A DNA stretch of 64,000 nt from Clostridium manihotivorum (GCF_004015185.1 NZ_CP025746.1:1691776-1755775), one strand, 5' to 3'; counted from the stretch's first letter, positions 36,357-46,578 are shown. Made by a program: numbers and translations. Notes: generated from the letters alone by a model not told the origin.

Positions 36357-37046
36357 ATGTATAGTGTAATGATAATTGAAGATGATAAAAAGCTAAGCCT
36401 TCTTATAAAAAATCATCTTGAAAAGTACGGTTATAAGTCTCAAATTATAGAAGATTTCAATAATATAAAAACTGAATTTATAAAAAACAATCCTCATATT
36501 GTGCTTATGGATATAAACTTACCAGTTTTTGATGGATTTTATTGGTGTAGAGACATAAGGACCATATCAAATGTACCAATAATATTCATATCAGCTAGAG
36601 ATTCTGATATGGATCAAGTCATGGCCATTGAAAATGGAGGGGATGATTACATAACCAAACCATTTTCTTATGATGTGCTGTTGGCTAAGATAAAAGGTGT
36701 TATAAGGCGGGTCTATGGAAGTTATGCGGAAAACACAAGTAGTGAGGTTCTTGAGACCAATGGAATGTTTTTATATATAAATCAAAATGTTGTAGAGTAT
36801 AAAGGTAAGAAAATTGAGCTTAGCAAGAAAGAGTTTCAACTTTTATATTCGCTTATAAAGAATGCAAATAAGATTGTAACTAGGGAGAACTTATTAGAAG
36901 TGTTATGGAATGATGTGGATTTTGTTGATGATAATACCCTATCAGTAAATATGACTAGGGTAAGAAAGAGACTTGAAGAGGTTGGTATCTCAGATGTTAT
37001 TGAAACTAAAAGGGGGCAGGGCTATAGAATAATAGTAAGCTGGTAA
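36357..37046 (+). CDS. OmpR-family response regulator, BceR-like
   Basis: A 229-residue response regulator. The receiver domain has the acidic pair IIEDD, phospho-acceptor Asp52 in VLMDINLPVFDG, the switch residues in ISARDSD, and Lys in YITKPFSYDVLLAKI. The C-terminal winged helix includes KKEFQLLYSLIKNANKIV and VNMTRVRKRLEE. Together with the adjacent short histidine kinase and BceAB-type transporter genes, it belongs to the peptide-antibiotic sensing group. It would activate the ABC transporter promoter. ATG with TTGGAGGTAAGT upstream; 20 nt to the kinase gene. Confidence 0.92.
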   Translation: MYSVMIIEDDKKLSLLIKNHLEKYGYKSQIIEDFNNIKTEFIKNNPHIVLMDINLPVFDGFYWCRDIRTISNVPIIFISARDSDMDQVMAIENGGDDYITKPFSYDVLLAKIKGVIRRVYGSYAENTSSEVLETNGMFLYINQNVVEYKGKKIELSKKEFQLLYSLIKNANKIVTRENLLEVLWNDVDFVDDNTLSVNMTRVRKRLEEVGISDVIETKRGQGYRIIVSW

Positions 37047-37066
37047 GCTTGAAGTAGGTGAAGAAT

Positions 37067-38119
37067 ATGAAATTTAGGGATTTCCTTAAGGATAGAGTTT
37101 TATATATGGGTGTATATTTTATAAGTAACGCTGCTGTTATTCTTATAATGTATTTAACGCTAATAATAAATAAGATTAACATAACTAAAAGTAATGTGTT
37201 CTATGCTTTTTTTGTTTCTACAATATTATTTCTGTTGTTTATATTCTGGGATTACTTTAGAAATAGAAGCTTTTTAAAGCAGTTAGAATTGATACTTCAG
37301 TCAGAAGATAGTCTGAATAAGTCTCTTAGTTTGGGAAATGGTTCAAGTAAAGAACAAGAGATTTTTAAAAAGATATTGATTAAAATACATAAGCATGCAG
37401 GTGAAAAGACTATAAAATATGAAGAGACACATAAACAATATATGCATTTTGTAAATCAATGGGTGCATCAAATGAAGACTCCTGTATCAGTTATTAACCT
37501 TATGCTTCAAGATCAAACTGATAGTGAGCACAGAGAGGTATTTGATAGCATTTTAGAGGAAAATGAAAAGATATCCCATGGTCTTGATATGATGCTTAAT
37601 AATGCTAGGCTCAGTGAATTTAATCTTGATTTTAAAGTGGAAAGTCTGGATATAATATCAATTGCAAGAAAGGTTATTAATGATAATAAAAAATCTATGA
37701 TAAGAAACCGCATTTTCCCTAAGATAAATGTTAGTGAAAATATATCGGTGAAAACTGATAAGAAGTGGATATATTTTGTTATAAATCAAATAGTAATAAA
37801 TGCTATAAAGTATTCTAACTGTGATGATGATAAAAGCAAATCTATTTTCTTTTCAGTTAGCGAAGAGGAGGCTACTACAACACTTTCTATAACTGATGAA
37901 GGTATAGGCATTCCTAAAGAGGACTTAAGCAGAATCTTTAACGCCTTCTTTACAGGTAAAAATGGCAGAAAAACTTCTGAGTCCACAGGTATGGGGATGT
38001 ATTTATCTAAGAGAGTTTGCGATGAATTAGGCCATGAATTGAAGGTTATATCGGAAGAAGGAAAAGGAACTACTTTTTTCATAGTTTTCTATAATGGCAA
38101 GAACTTATTTAAGCTTTAA
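37067..38119 (+). CDS. intramembrane-sensing histidine kinase, BceS-like
   Basis: A 350-residue kinase. Two N-terminal transmembrane helices (about residues 14-33 and 40-62) have almost no extracellular loop, the mark of intramembrane-sensing kinases. The phospho-His is in NQWVHQMKTPVSVINLML. The N-box is FVINQIVINAIKYSN, G1 is TDEGIGIPKEDL and G2 is GMGMYLSKRVCDELG. Such kinases sense peptide antibiotics only through the partner BceAB-type permease. That permease gene is interrupted here, so the kinase may have lost its sensor. ATG 37067 follows AGGTGA; the GTG at 37058 is less well placed. Confidence 0.9.
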   Translation: MKFRDFLKDRVLYMGVYFISNAAVILIMYLTLIINKINITKSNVFYAFFVSTILFLLFIFWDYFRNRSFLKQLELILQSEDSLNKSLSLGNGSSKEQEIFKKILIKIHKHAGEKTIKYEETHKQYMHFVNQWVHQMKTPVSVINLMLQDQTDSEHREVFDSILEENEKISHGLDMMLNNARLSEFNLDFKVESLDIISIARKVINDNKKSMIRNRIFPKINVSENISVKTDKKWIYFVINQIVINAIKYSNCDDDKSKSIFFSVSEEEATTTLSITDEGIGIPKEDLSRIFNAFFTGKNGRKTSESTGMGMYLSKRVCDELGHELKVISEEGKGTTFFIVFYNGKNLFKL

Positions 38120-38269
38120 TCTTTCAATATTGTAAGATTAATATTATTTTTGAAAGGGAAATCGATACATTGATTTCTCTATTTTTTTTATAATGTATAC
38201 ATAACAATGCTTGAGTACAAAGTGATAGATTTTCATTTTGCTTTTACTATCAAGTAATTGTTAAAGAAT

Positions 38270-38359
38270 TTCTATATAGAAGCTAATTTATACTTGTTCG
38301 AAAATCCGGGCTTTAGACATATTTAGGCATGTATAAATTAATAGTTAAATCAGTAGCTT
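38270..38359. repeat. repeat family A, copy 3
   Basis: TCTATATAGAAGC, AATTTATACTTGTTCGAAAA, then GGGCTTTAGACAT and GCATGTATAAATTAATAGTT. The arms pair as in copy 2. It lies in the gap between the kinase and the ATPase genes. Confidence 0.65.
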
Positions 38360-38401
38360 AAAACTTAAAATACTTAAAGTGTAATTGGGAGGAAGGATAA
38401 T

Positions 38402-39169
38402 ATGGTGGTACTTAAAGCAGAAAATATAACTAAGATTTATGGTGATAGAAGAGGGAGTTTAACAGTGAAAGCTCTGGATATGTTTAACATAAATATTGAA
38501 AAAGGAGAGTTTGTCGGTGTCATGGGACCTTCAGGAAGTGGAAAGAGTACTCTTCTTAATATTCTTGCAACTATTGATACTCCATCTTCAGGGGAGCTTT
38601 TTATAAATGGAGTGAACCCAAGCAAGCTCGATGAAACTAGAGCAGCATTATTTAGAAGGAAAGAACTTGGCTTTATATTTCAAGATTTCAACCTTTTAGA
38701 CTCGCTATCAATAAAGGAAAATATAATACTTCCATTGGTACTAGATAAACTCAAGGTATCAGAAATAGAAAAGAAAGTAGGGGATATCGCTGAGCTATTG
38801 AATATAAAGGAAATTTTAAATAAAAGACCATATGAAACTTCTGGTGGACAGCAGCAAAGAGCAGCTTGTGCCAGAGCACTTATTCATGACCCATCAATAA
38901 TATTAGCTGACGAACCAACTGGCAATCTTGATTCTAAAGCGTCTCAAGATGTTATGGAATCACTGAGTAATTTAAATAAAGAAAAGAAAGCAACTATTAT
39001 GATGGTAACACACGATCCTTTTGCAGCCAGTTTCTGTGAAAGAATAATTATGATAAAGGATGGAAAGCACTTTTTAGAAATAGTAAAAGGGGGAAATAGG
39101 CAGGCTTTCTTTAAGGAAATAATGGATTCACTTACGCTTATAGGAGGACGATATAATGACCTTGCGTAA
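38402..39169 (+). CDS. BceA-like ABC transporter ATP-binding protein
   Basis: A 255-residue ATPase with Walker A GPSGSGKSTLLNILATID, Q-loop FQDFNLLDSLSIKENI, signature TSGGQQQRAACARAL and Walker B IILADEPTGNLDS. The switch His is in VTHDPFAASFCERII, and this block together with the C-terminal extension is typical of the BceA/YxdL group. It energises a BceB permease that frees the cell wall target from peptide antibiotics. ATG 38402 follows GGGAGGAAGG. The gene overlaps the permease by 14 nt. The reading frame is intact, although its partner is broken. Confidence 0.92.
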   Translation: MVVLKAENITKIYGDRRGSLTVKALDMFNINIEKGEFVGVMGPSGSGKSTLLNILATIDTPSSGELFINGVNPSKLDETRAALFRRKELGFIFQDFNLLDSLSIKENIILPLVLDKLKVSEIEKKVGDIAELLNIKEILNKRPYETSGGQQQRAACARALIHDPSIILADEPTGNLDSKASQDVMESLSNLNKEKKATIMMVTHDPFAASFCERIIMIKDGKHFLEIVKGGNRQAFFKEIMDSLTLIGGRYNDLA

Positions 39170-40312
39170 TATTGCTCTTAAGAATATAAAAGGTAATCTT
39201 GAAAAGTTTGTAATGTACTATTTTAGCAATGCCCTAGTGGTAATGGTATTCTTCATATTTGCAAACTTTTTAATGAATCCTCAAGTGAGAAATATAAAAG
39301 TTATGGGACAAATGGGAGCCATTACTACAGAAGCTATGTACCTTTGCGAAATCGTAATACTTGTATTTACACTGGTCTTTACCAATTACTCCATATCAAG
39401 CTTTCTAAAGTCAAGGGAAAAGGAATTTGGATTGCTTACTATGTTTGGGCTTACCAGAAGGCAGATAAGAAGCTATATCATGTTTGAGAACCTAGCTGTA
39501 GCTATACTGTCAATAGGAACAGGACTTGTTTTTGGAATAATTTTTTCAAAGCTTTTCTTTATGGCTGTGTCAGCTATATTAATCTTAGATACAGAACTTC
39601 CACTAATGGTTTCGTTTAAAGCTATAATTTTGACAGCAATTTGTTTCTTAATATTATTTCAAGGGATATGTTTTATATCAAGCTATAAGGTTAAGAACAA
39701 CAATATTATAGAATTATTAAAAGGTTCTAAGATTGCAAAACCGGTACCTAAGTTTTCTGTTAAGAAGGCTATAGCTGGTATAGTTCTTATCGCCTTGGGA
39801 TATATTATGGCTTTGATATCAGGGCAAGCTATTATTTTTACTATGCTTCCTATTTTAGTTGTTACCGTAGCTGGAACCTATATGTTCTACTCTCAATTTA
39901 GTGTTTATTTTACAAACAAGCTTCAGAGGAATAAAAAAGTGTTTTACAAAGGCATAAATATGATAACCTTATCTCAGATAATATATAAACTTAAAGACAA
40001 TTCAAGGATATTGTTTGCAGTATCAATACTTTCAGCAGTAACTTTGACAGCTTCAGCATCGGTATATTCTTTTCAAAAAGTTGTTCAAAAGAATATTGTA
40101 GTTAACTTTCCACAAGATATTAGCTTCATAGAAGATGGGATAGAATCGCACAAGATAATATCTACTGAAAGCATAGATAGCATTCTTAAGTCCTATGGAA
40201 ATGAAATACAAGGAAAAACTAAGGCTATTCTATTAAAAGGCACTAATGAAGGAATTGATAAAGCTGAAAAGCAAAAAGGATTAAATAATACGAAGGATTT
40301 TTATATTATATA

Positions 40313-41504
40313 TGTTGCAAGATGAAAATTTCGATATGATATTTAGGTAAGAACATCCATTAATATAAGATAACTAAAATATCCAAACTAGAATATAAAA
40401 TAAAAATTATAGCGAGGTTTTAAATATGGATATTTTGATTCTTAATAAGATTGCTGGGCATGAAGATGATATAAACGAGTTAAAATCAGCTTTAAAAAAG
40501 ACTAAAAACACAAGGTTATATAAAAGATATTCTGTTTTACTTAAGCATTTTGATGGATTTACAAATAGAAAAATAGCTGAAATGGAGAATCTAGAAGAAC
40601 ATACTGTTTCTACATATATAAAAAATTATAAATCAAAAGGAATAGATGGATTAAATATTGGCCACGGCGGCGGAGCGCAAAGAAAATCAATTCACTTCAA
40701 GAGAAGCTCATTGTAGAAACTATAACTACAAAAACTCCAGAAGATGTAGGCTTCGAATCTAAAATGAATTGGACTATTGAATTAGTGAGGCAATGGGTTA
40801 TTAAAGAATTTAATATAAATATGTCACATAGAGGAATAGCATATGTACTTCATAGATTAAATTTAAGTTATACTAGACCTACTTACGTCTTGAAGCGAAA
40901 GCTGATAAAGAAAAGCAAGAAATTTTTAAAAGTGACTTTAAAGCTTTAAAAAAAATGCCTCAATGGCTTAGTTGATACCATCTTATTTGAAGATGAATCA
41001 ATGATTAGAGATTATCAAGCAATTCAAAAGAGCTGGTTTATAAGAGGACAACAAAGGAAAATTCCTACGTTCGGTAAAAATGCAGGTGTTAAACTTATGG
41101 GAATATTGGATTACGAGACTGGTAACGTATATTGCGAGGAACATGAAAGATATGACGCTAAGATATTTAATGACTTTTTTAGAAAACGTACTTAAGCAGT
41201 ATCCAAAAGGAAAAATTGTTGTGGTATTAGACAATGCTAAGATTCATCATGCAAAGCTGATTCAGCCATTTCTTAATAGAGTTAAAGATAGGCTTGAATT
41301 GATGTTTTTACCACCGTATAGTCCAGAAATGAATCTTATAGAGGGGTTATGGGGATGGCTAAAGGCATCTGTTATTAACAATGTCTTTTATAAATCTCTG
41401 CCACAAGTTAGAACTGCAATTCAAAAGTTTATAAGTAACATAAATAAGGTTCCTACTCAAACAATAGACAGGCTATGTGTTAGATTGTAGAAACCAATTT
41501 GCAA
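40313..41504 (+). mobile_element. IS630-family insertion sequence
   Basis: A 1.19-kb element bounded by TA on each side (40311-40312 and 41505-41506), the target duplication of IS630/Tc1 elements. Terminal inverted repeats are short: TTGCAAGATGAAAATTTC on the left and TTGCAAATTGGTTTCTAC (reverse complement) on the right. End positions carry about 2 nt uncertainty because the flank is a TA repeat. Confidence 0.85.
40426..41490 (+). pseudogene. IS630 transposase, multiply frameshifted
   Basis: The pieces read in order as one IS630 transposase. A helix-turn-helix N terminus comes first (FDGFTNRKIAEMENLEEHTV). A frameshift near 40683 leads to LQEKLIVETITTKTPEDVGF and FNINMSHRGIAYVLHRLNLS. A slip near 40895 precedes EKQEIFKSDFKALKK, and a stop lies near 40970. 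The DDE region then has FEDESMIRDYQ, GILDYETGNVYCEEHERYD, VVVLDNAKIHHAKLIQPF and PEMNLIEGLWGWLK, with one more shift near 41180. The catalytic residues survive but on separate frames, so the element can no longer move by itself. Confidence 0.85.
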
Positions 41505-42345
41505 TATATATATTTCAAATTCAGATTACAATTCTTTAGCTAGTAGTGAGAAAATATCAAAGCTTAATCTTAAGGCTGGAGAGGCTGTAATACATTCGTA
41601 TAACTTTACTGGAGGAGACGGTAAAAAGATCTTTTCAGATATGAAGGAACTTAAGCTAAATATTGAAGGCAAATCTGTGACTTATACTCTGAGAGATGAG
41701 ATAAGCGGTGGTATAATAAATGCAGATCAGAACTATGCCAATACAGTGGTAATAAGTGATGAGGATTTTAGTAAGGTAAAGTCTTGGACTAAAGCTGATA
41801 AACTTAAAGTATATTATGGATATAATTTAAAAGATTCCATGAAAGCTGAGAAAGCTGTAACGGAAATGAAAGATCAAATTCCAAAAGAGATGAAAAGTAG
41901 ATTTAATGAGAGAGTTACAGATTTCACTGAAGTTATGAAAAGTATGTCGTTGTTTTTCTTTATAGGTACATTTATTTCAATATTATTCTTCATAGCCACA
42001 GGAAGTATACTGTATTTTAAGCTTTTCAATGAGGTTCAAAAGGATAAACAAGAGTTTATAGCTTTAAAGAAAATGGGAATGTCCTTCGGAGAAATCAAAA
42101 AGGTTGTCAATATCCAATGTGCAATTATGTTTTTCATTCCTTTCGCAGTTGCTTTCTTGCATACGTGTTTTGCAATTAAGGCTTTGAGTAATATTCTGAG
42201 ATCAAATCTTAGCATATACCTAATGCTAATAGTATGCATATACTTGTTGTTTCAAATCATTTATTATTTATTTGCAAAAGCAATGTACATAAGACAAATA
42301 AGTAGATGGAATTAAAAACTTAATATAGAAATACTATTGATTTTT

Positions 42346-42383
42346 GAGGTGCTAACTCTATTTGGGGAGTTAGCATCTTTTTA
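42346..42383 (+). terminator. terminator of the bce operon
   Basis: GGTGCTAACTC (42348-42358) pairs with GAGTTAGCATC (42367-42377), with one G-U pair, followed by T5. It lies 32 nt after the permease stop. Confidence 0.8.
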
Positions 42384-42415
42384 GCGTAAATGAAAGTAAA
42401 AAAGAAATTTTATTT

Positions 42416-42470
42416 GCCTGCTACAATTTCTTCACATAAGTTCAGAAAAGGTATACGCAAAAAATATGAT
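42416..42470 (+). repeat. repeat family B, degenerate copy without terminator hairpin
   Basis: GCCTGCTACAATTTCTTCAC, AGAAAAGGTATACGCAAAAA blocks are present, but hairpin 1 has lost its lower stem and no terminator stem follows. It lies just after the bce terminator. Confidence 0.6.
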
Positions 42471-42681
42471 TGGAAAGGGCTTAAGGACAAAAATGTAGAT
42501 TAATATTAAATTTTAATATTAATTGAGGGCTGAAAAGAATAATGTGGTTATTGCAGTTTGTTTATGTAAATTATCAATATAGCATAAAAAAAGAGTAAGT
42601 GATTATAGAATTGTTACGATAATATAGTGAATAGCAAATTTAAGTATGTGGATAAGTTCTGATGACTTTGAGGAGGATTAA

Positions 42682-43725
42682 ATGATTAGGAGATTAACAA
42701 ACGGAGAACTTGATGTAGATGTCCTAGAAATAGCTGATGTAATAGATATAAATCTATTACAAACCTTTCAAGATAACTTTGCAACTAGTATGAATATAGC
42801 TAGCGTCACAGTTGATAGAAATGGAACACCAATAACAAAGCCCAGCTCATACACAAATTTTTGTATTAATTTAACACAATCAACTAAGTCTGGTAATAGT
42901 AGATGTGCACTTTCTCATAAAAAGGGCGGGGAAGAAGCTGCAAGGCTTGGAAGACCATATATTTATACATGCCATGCTGGATTGATAGACTTTGCAGCTC
43001 CAATATTAATTGATGGACACTTGATAGGAACAATTTTGGGAGGACAAATACTTACTTCTACACCAAAGGAGGAGAGCTTCAGGCAAACTGCTATTGAGAT
43101 AGGTGTTGATTCTGACAGATATTTTGATGCTGCAAAGAATGTATACATGACCGAAGAGGAAAATGTAAAGGCAGCTGCAGAAGTTTTATTTATAGTAGCA
43201 AATTCATTATCTAGAGCAGGTTATGAACAACTAATTCTTAGTAACATGTCACAAGTATTAAGCGAAAACTTTACTCAGATATCTTCTACTATGGAAGAAT
43301 TGAGTGCTACATCATTAAATGTGGCTAACAATCAGCACAACTTAAATGATGAAATAACAAATGTTAAGCATATATCAGTAGAAATAAATAATATATTAGA
43401 TTCTATAAAAAGCATTGCTAACCAAACTAAAATGCTTGGATTGAATGCTGCTATTGAAGCAGCTAGAGCAGGTGATGCAGGTAGAGGCTTTGGAGTAGTA
43501 GCAACTGAGATAAAAAAGTTATCTGAAGTGTCTAAAGAAACTGCTGTTGCGATTATGGGATTAACTGAGCAGATACAAAAATCAGTTGATAGAACTCTAG
43601 AAACATCTAATGCTACGCTTGAAACTACAGAACAACAATCGGCTGCAATGGAAGAAGTTACTGCTAATCTTTCAGAGGTTGCTACGCTAGCAGATGAATT
43701 AAATACTATAGCTAATAGGAATTAA
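42682..43725 (+). CDS. soluble chemoreceptor with PocR sensory domain
   Basis: A 347-residue cytoplasmic chemoreceptor without transmembrane segments. Residues about 20-180 form a PocR ligand-binding domain ([20 protein letters not shown]; the Cys-containing TNFCINL, SRCALSH and [25 protein letters not shown]). Residues 190-345 are a methyl-accepting signalling domain with hairpin tip [20 protein letters not shown]. PocR domains are thought to bind small hydrocarbon-like ligands. The receptor should report an internal metabolite to CheA. The signalling part is short for the family. ATG with GAGGAGG upstream; single-gene unit. Confidence 0.88.
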   Translation: MIRRLTNGELDVDVLEIADVIDINLLQTFQDNFATSMNIASVTVDRNGTPITKPSSYTNFCINLTQSTKSGNSRCALSHKKGGEEAARLGRPYIYTCHAGLIDFAAPILIDGHLIGTILGGQILTSTPKEESFRQTAIEIGVDSDRYFDAAKNVYMTEEENVKAAAEVLFIVANSLSRAGYEQLILSNMSQVLSENFTQISSTMEELSATSLNVANNQHNLNDEITNVKHISVEINNILDSIKSIANQTKMLGLNAAIEAARAGDAGRGFGVVATEIKKLSEVSKETAVAIMGLTEQIQKSVDRTLETSNATLETTEQQSAAMEEVTANLSEVATLADELNTIANRN

Positions 43726-44020
43726 TAAATAAACTTCATAGTTTCAAATTATAATATGCTCTGGTCGTTTGGGATATATTATTAGACGAAGAGTTACAGG
43801 ATAAAATACAAATTATGCTAAAAGGCTTTGAATTGATATAATTGATTTTCTAAATTAGAAAAATATATACAACTAATAACATATAACTAATGTTGAAAAA
43901 TGAAAAAGTATGTGTTAATATGTATATATATGGAATTAGAACATAATATTCAATTATATTGGAAACTATGAAGGATTTCTTAATTTGGGCACTTGGAAAT
44001 TCTGAGTTTAAAGTGCAACC
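43726..44020. other. intergenic region between the two chemoreceptor genes
   Basis: AT-rich, without a supported gene. A 24-codon frame ending in the terminator stem was considered and rejected. Nothing else was recognised. Confidence 0.4.
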
Positions 44021-44072
44021 GGCCAATATAAAAGCTAACTAAAATAGTTAGCTTTTATATTGGCCTTTTTTA
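44021..44072 (+). terminator. exceptionally long terminator hairpin
   Basis: A 20-bp perfect stem (44021-44040 with 44046-44065), a 5-nt loop, then T6. The lower part is GC-rich (GGCC) and the upper part AT-rich. It lies about 300 nt after the PocR receptor stop, so the receptor mRNA would have a long 3' UTR. Confidence 0.85.
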
Positions 44073-44260
44073 CTGTAAAGAAAAGTATATTGCTATCTAA
44101 ACCTATAAATATAAAACTTCTTATATTAACACATTTATCTTTTAATTGAAACTGTGGAGAAATATACGTAATATGCTTAGGAACTTAGGATAATTTATTT
44201 TTTAGTATGTATTAAAACATTACTAAAAAATTAATCAATAAAAAGCATAGGAGGAGTAAA

Positions 44261-45934
44261 ATGAATTTAAAAACTATTAGAGGAAAGTTTGGTATTATAA
44301 TCTTTTTAATTACTGTTATGGTTTTTACAAATGGAATTTTATCTTATAAAGGAGATAGGGATATAAAATCCGTGAATAAAACTACATTTCCAGCTTATAA
44401 GTTGTCCAATCAAATGTCTACAAGCCTTATTTCGGTATGGCAGTATCTATCAGATATAAGTGCTACTAGAGCTTTAGACGGGTTAGATGATGGGTTACAA
44501 ATGGCTGAAGACAATGCAAATAAATTTAAGATGGCTGCTAATGATCTTAAATCTATAGAACCTGATAAAGCGAAGCAAATAGATGATATATTAAAAGCTT
44601 TTGATGATTACTATACTGTCGGTAAAAAAATGGCTAATATATACATAAAAGATGGTACAGAAGCAGGAAATAAGTTTATGCCTCAGTTTGACGAAGCTTC
44701 AGAGAAAATTCTTGAACTGACAAACAAGTTTGCTAAAGATCAAGATTCTGATATAGAAAGCTCTTTGGGTAAGAGTGCATTTCAAAATAACCTTTCACTA
44801 TACATATTAATTACTAGTGGTGCTATTTTAGTAGTTTTTATTTTTATACTTTCTGGACAGGTGCTAAAACCTTTAAACGAATTAGTAGAATATGCTGGGG
44901 CTATAGCAAAGGGAGACTTAAGTAAACAAAGTAGAATTAGTAAAAGAAAGGATGAGATTGGACAATTAGCTTATGCTTTTGAAGTAAGTGTACAAAGCCT
45001 TAGAAATATAATATCCAAGATTGACTATACCTCAAAGACTGTAAATAGCTTTTCTAAGGATCTTACAGGCGCATCAAAACTTACTAGTAGCGCAAGTAAT
45101 CAAGTAGCTTCTTCTATAGAAGAGATTTCTACTGGGGCTACTAAACAACTAAATGAGATAAATCAAGTATCTATGTTGATGACAAAATTAGATTCAGACA
45201 TAAAAAAGGCAGTTGATAAGCTGGAAGAGACATCAAGGATAACTATGGAATCGCAAAACATAAGTAAACTAGGTGCAAAATCAATGGGAGACATTGAAAG
45301 TAATATGAGTTTAATATTTGAATTTAATAAGAAGAATGTAGAAAAGATAGGTGAGTTAGAGAAAAACTCATTGAAGATTAATCAGATAGTTGAAGCTATA
45401 ACTCAGATAGCTACTCAAACAAATCTTCTAGCTCTTAATGCGGCAATAGAAGCTGCAAGAGCAGGGGAGTCTGGTAGAGGGTTCAGTGTTGTTTCAGAAG
45501 AAATAAGAAAGTTAGCTGAAGAATCCAGTGTTTCTGCAGGACTTATAACAAATGTTGTTAAAGAGATTCAAGAGCAAATACAAGAAATAACTCTATATAT
45601 AAGTAATGGAACTAAATATGTGGAGGATGGAGTAGCGGTAGTCAATGAAGCATCTTCAAGATTTAATGGGATTGAAGTTAATGCAAGCGACATACTTAGG
45701 TATGTAAAAGAAGTTGCTGATTTCTCCAAAGACATAAATAGTGTATCAAATAAGATTAGTAAATATACAAAAGATATTTTACTAATTGTAGAGAATTCAT
45801 CAACTTTTACAGAGGAAGTAATGGCTGCATCAGAAGAGAACACAGCAAACATACACAATATGGCAGCATCTATAAATGAATTGACAAAGCTTACTGAAGA
45901 CCTTGGTGAACTAGTTAGAAGCTTTAATATATAG
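44261..45934 (+). CDS. methyl-accepting chemotaxis protein (4HB-HAMP)
   Basis: A 557-residue membrane chemoreceptor. TM1 is at about residues 10-27, followed by an extracellular four-helix-bundle domain (4HB_MCP) up to about residue 180. TM2 is [19 protein letters not shown] at 185-205. The HAMP domain follows ([20 protein letters not shown]), then a signalling domain whose tip is [20 protein letters not shown]. Methylation-type Glu/Gln pairs flank it. The ligand is unknown. ATG with AGGAGGAGT upstream; monocistronic. Confidence 0.93.
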   Translation: MNLKTIRGKFGIIIFLITVMVFTNGILSYKGDRDIKSVNKTTFPAYKLSNQMSTSLISVWQYLSDISATRALDGLDDGLQMAEDNANKFKMAANDLKSIEPDKAKQIDDILKAFDDYYTVGKKMANIYIKDGTEAGNKFMPQFDEASEKILELTNKFAKDQDSDIESSLGKSAFQNNLSLYILITSGAILVVFIFILSGQVLKPLNELVEYAGAIAKGDLSKQSRISKRKDEIGQLAYAFEVSVQSLRNIISKIDYTSKTVNSFSKDLTGASKLTSSASNQVASSIEEISTGATKQLNEINQVSMLMTKLDSDIKKAVDKLEETSRITMESQNISKLGAKSMGDIESNMSLIFEFNKKNVEKIGELEKNSLKINQIVEAITQIATQTNLLALNAAIEAARAGESGRGFSVVSEEIRKLAEESSVSAGLITNVVKEIQEQIQEITLYISNGTKYVEDGVAVVNEASSRFNGIEVNASDILRYVKEVADFSKDINSVSNKISKYTKDILLIVENSSTFTEEVMAASEENTANIHNMAASINELTKLTEDLGELVRSFNI

Positions 45935-46117
45935 TAAGCTTTAAAAATAAAGTATTTGAATATTGAACCATGAATAAATCAAATTTAGTGTTATTTTCTT
46001 GTAATAAGTATATGAGAACTAGACAAAATATAATTCGTAAGTCAAAAGTATAACTGAAAATCAATTTGCATTTATATTAGGCTTACAAAAATATGCTTAT
46101 GAAGAGGAGAAAATAAT

Positions 46118-46369
46118 ATGATTACGAATGTTAATGGAGTGCAAGAAGCAAAAAAATTAAATGAACAATCAAGACAAAACAAGAGTGGAATGACAAGTGC
46201 AGCATCAACAGGAAGTAGTAATTCTGTAGTTGAAGAGACAAAACAATTAAATGCACAATCTGCAAGTGGAAGCTCATCCCTAAGCTCTGCTGCGACTGGA
46301 TCAATGAATAGCGGAGTTGAAGAAGCAAAGAAATTGAATGAACAATCTAGAAAAAATAAAGGAAAGTAA
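46118..46369 (+). CDS. small repeat protein resembling gamma-type SASP
   Basis: An 83-residue hydrophilic protein built from three copies of a (G)V(Q/E)EAKKLNEQSRxNK or VEETKQLNAQSA motif. Ser/Ala/Thr/Gly-rich linkers separate them. There is no Cys, Trp or hydrophobic core. Gamma-type small acid-soluble spore proteins have the same layout (repeats of xVxxVKKQNAQS with Ser/Ala linkers) and serve as an amino acid reserve during germination, without binding DNA. The match is by motif only. Strong GAGGAGA site before the ATG and its own terminator downstream. The gene should be switched on in the forespore, but I could not identify a convincing sigma-G promoter. Confidence 0.6.
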   Translation: MITNVNGVQEAKKLNEQSRQNKSGMTSAASTGSSNSVVEETKQLNAQSASGSSSLSSAATGSMNSGVEEAKKLNEQSRKNKGK

Positions 46370-46424
46370 TGAAGAACAACATATTATTAGATATGATTAA
46401 GTGAATAGTATGGATTAGCATTAG

Positions 46425-46452
46425 TAGGCATGCTTTGCATGCCTATTTTTTT
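46425..46452 (+). terminator. terminator of the SASP-like gene
   Basis: A perfect 9-bp stem TAGGCATGC/GCATGCCTA with a 3-nt loop and T7. Confidence 0.88.
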
Positions 46453-46456
46453 ATTC

Positions 46457-46543
46457 GCCTGCCAGATTTTCCTCATATACATTCAGAAAAGGCAGATGCG
46501 CAAAAAAAGCTCATTGAAGAAGATCGCTTCATTGACTTTTTTA
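46457..46543 (+). repeat. repeat family B, copy 6
   Basis: GCCTGCCAGATTTTCC, GAAAAGGCAGATGCGC, then hairpin CATTGAAG-AAGATCG-CTTCATTG (one mismatch) with T6. It directly follows the SASP-like terminator and precedes the uxaC promoter, possibly as an insulator. Confidence 0.8.
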
Positions 46544-46578
46544 AAAGAAATTACAGTGGTGAATAATTTCACAATTTT

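Larger units (their letters stand above)
39156..42315 (+). pseudogene. BceB-like permease, interrupted by an IS630 element
   Basis: Residues 1 to about 385 (39156-40312) carry the start NIALKNIKGNLEKFVMYYFS, the SREKEFGLLTMFGLTRRQI coupling block and six to seven membrane helices. The frame then enters the IS (YVAR stop). It resumes at about 41507 in the original frame: FYII from the left joins YISNSD from the right. About 270 more residues follow, including the FtsX-like C terminus (KDKQEFIALKKMGMSFGEIK). The rejoined protein of about 655 residues has the normal BceB size, with the large extracellular domain spanning the insertion point. The C-terminal fragment has no credible start, so the transporter should be inactive. 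Confidence 0.92.

Noticed and set aside
39156..42315. Reading the two BceB halves as two separate permease genes
   Set aside because: The halves join in frame across a TA-flanked IS630 element and together give one family-length protein; the second half lacks a start.
43968..44042. 24-codon ORF ending inside the 20-bp terminator stem
   Set aside because: No ribosome binding site at a suitable distance, and its last third is simply the hairpin arm.
42600..44260. c-di-GMP riboswitches in front of the chemoreceptor genes
   Set aside because: Looked for because they are common in Clostridium; the GCAAA and CCUA-type conserved blocks were not found in the right order.
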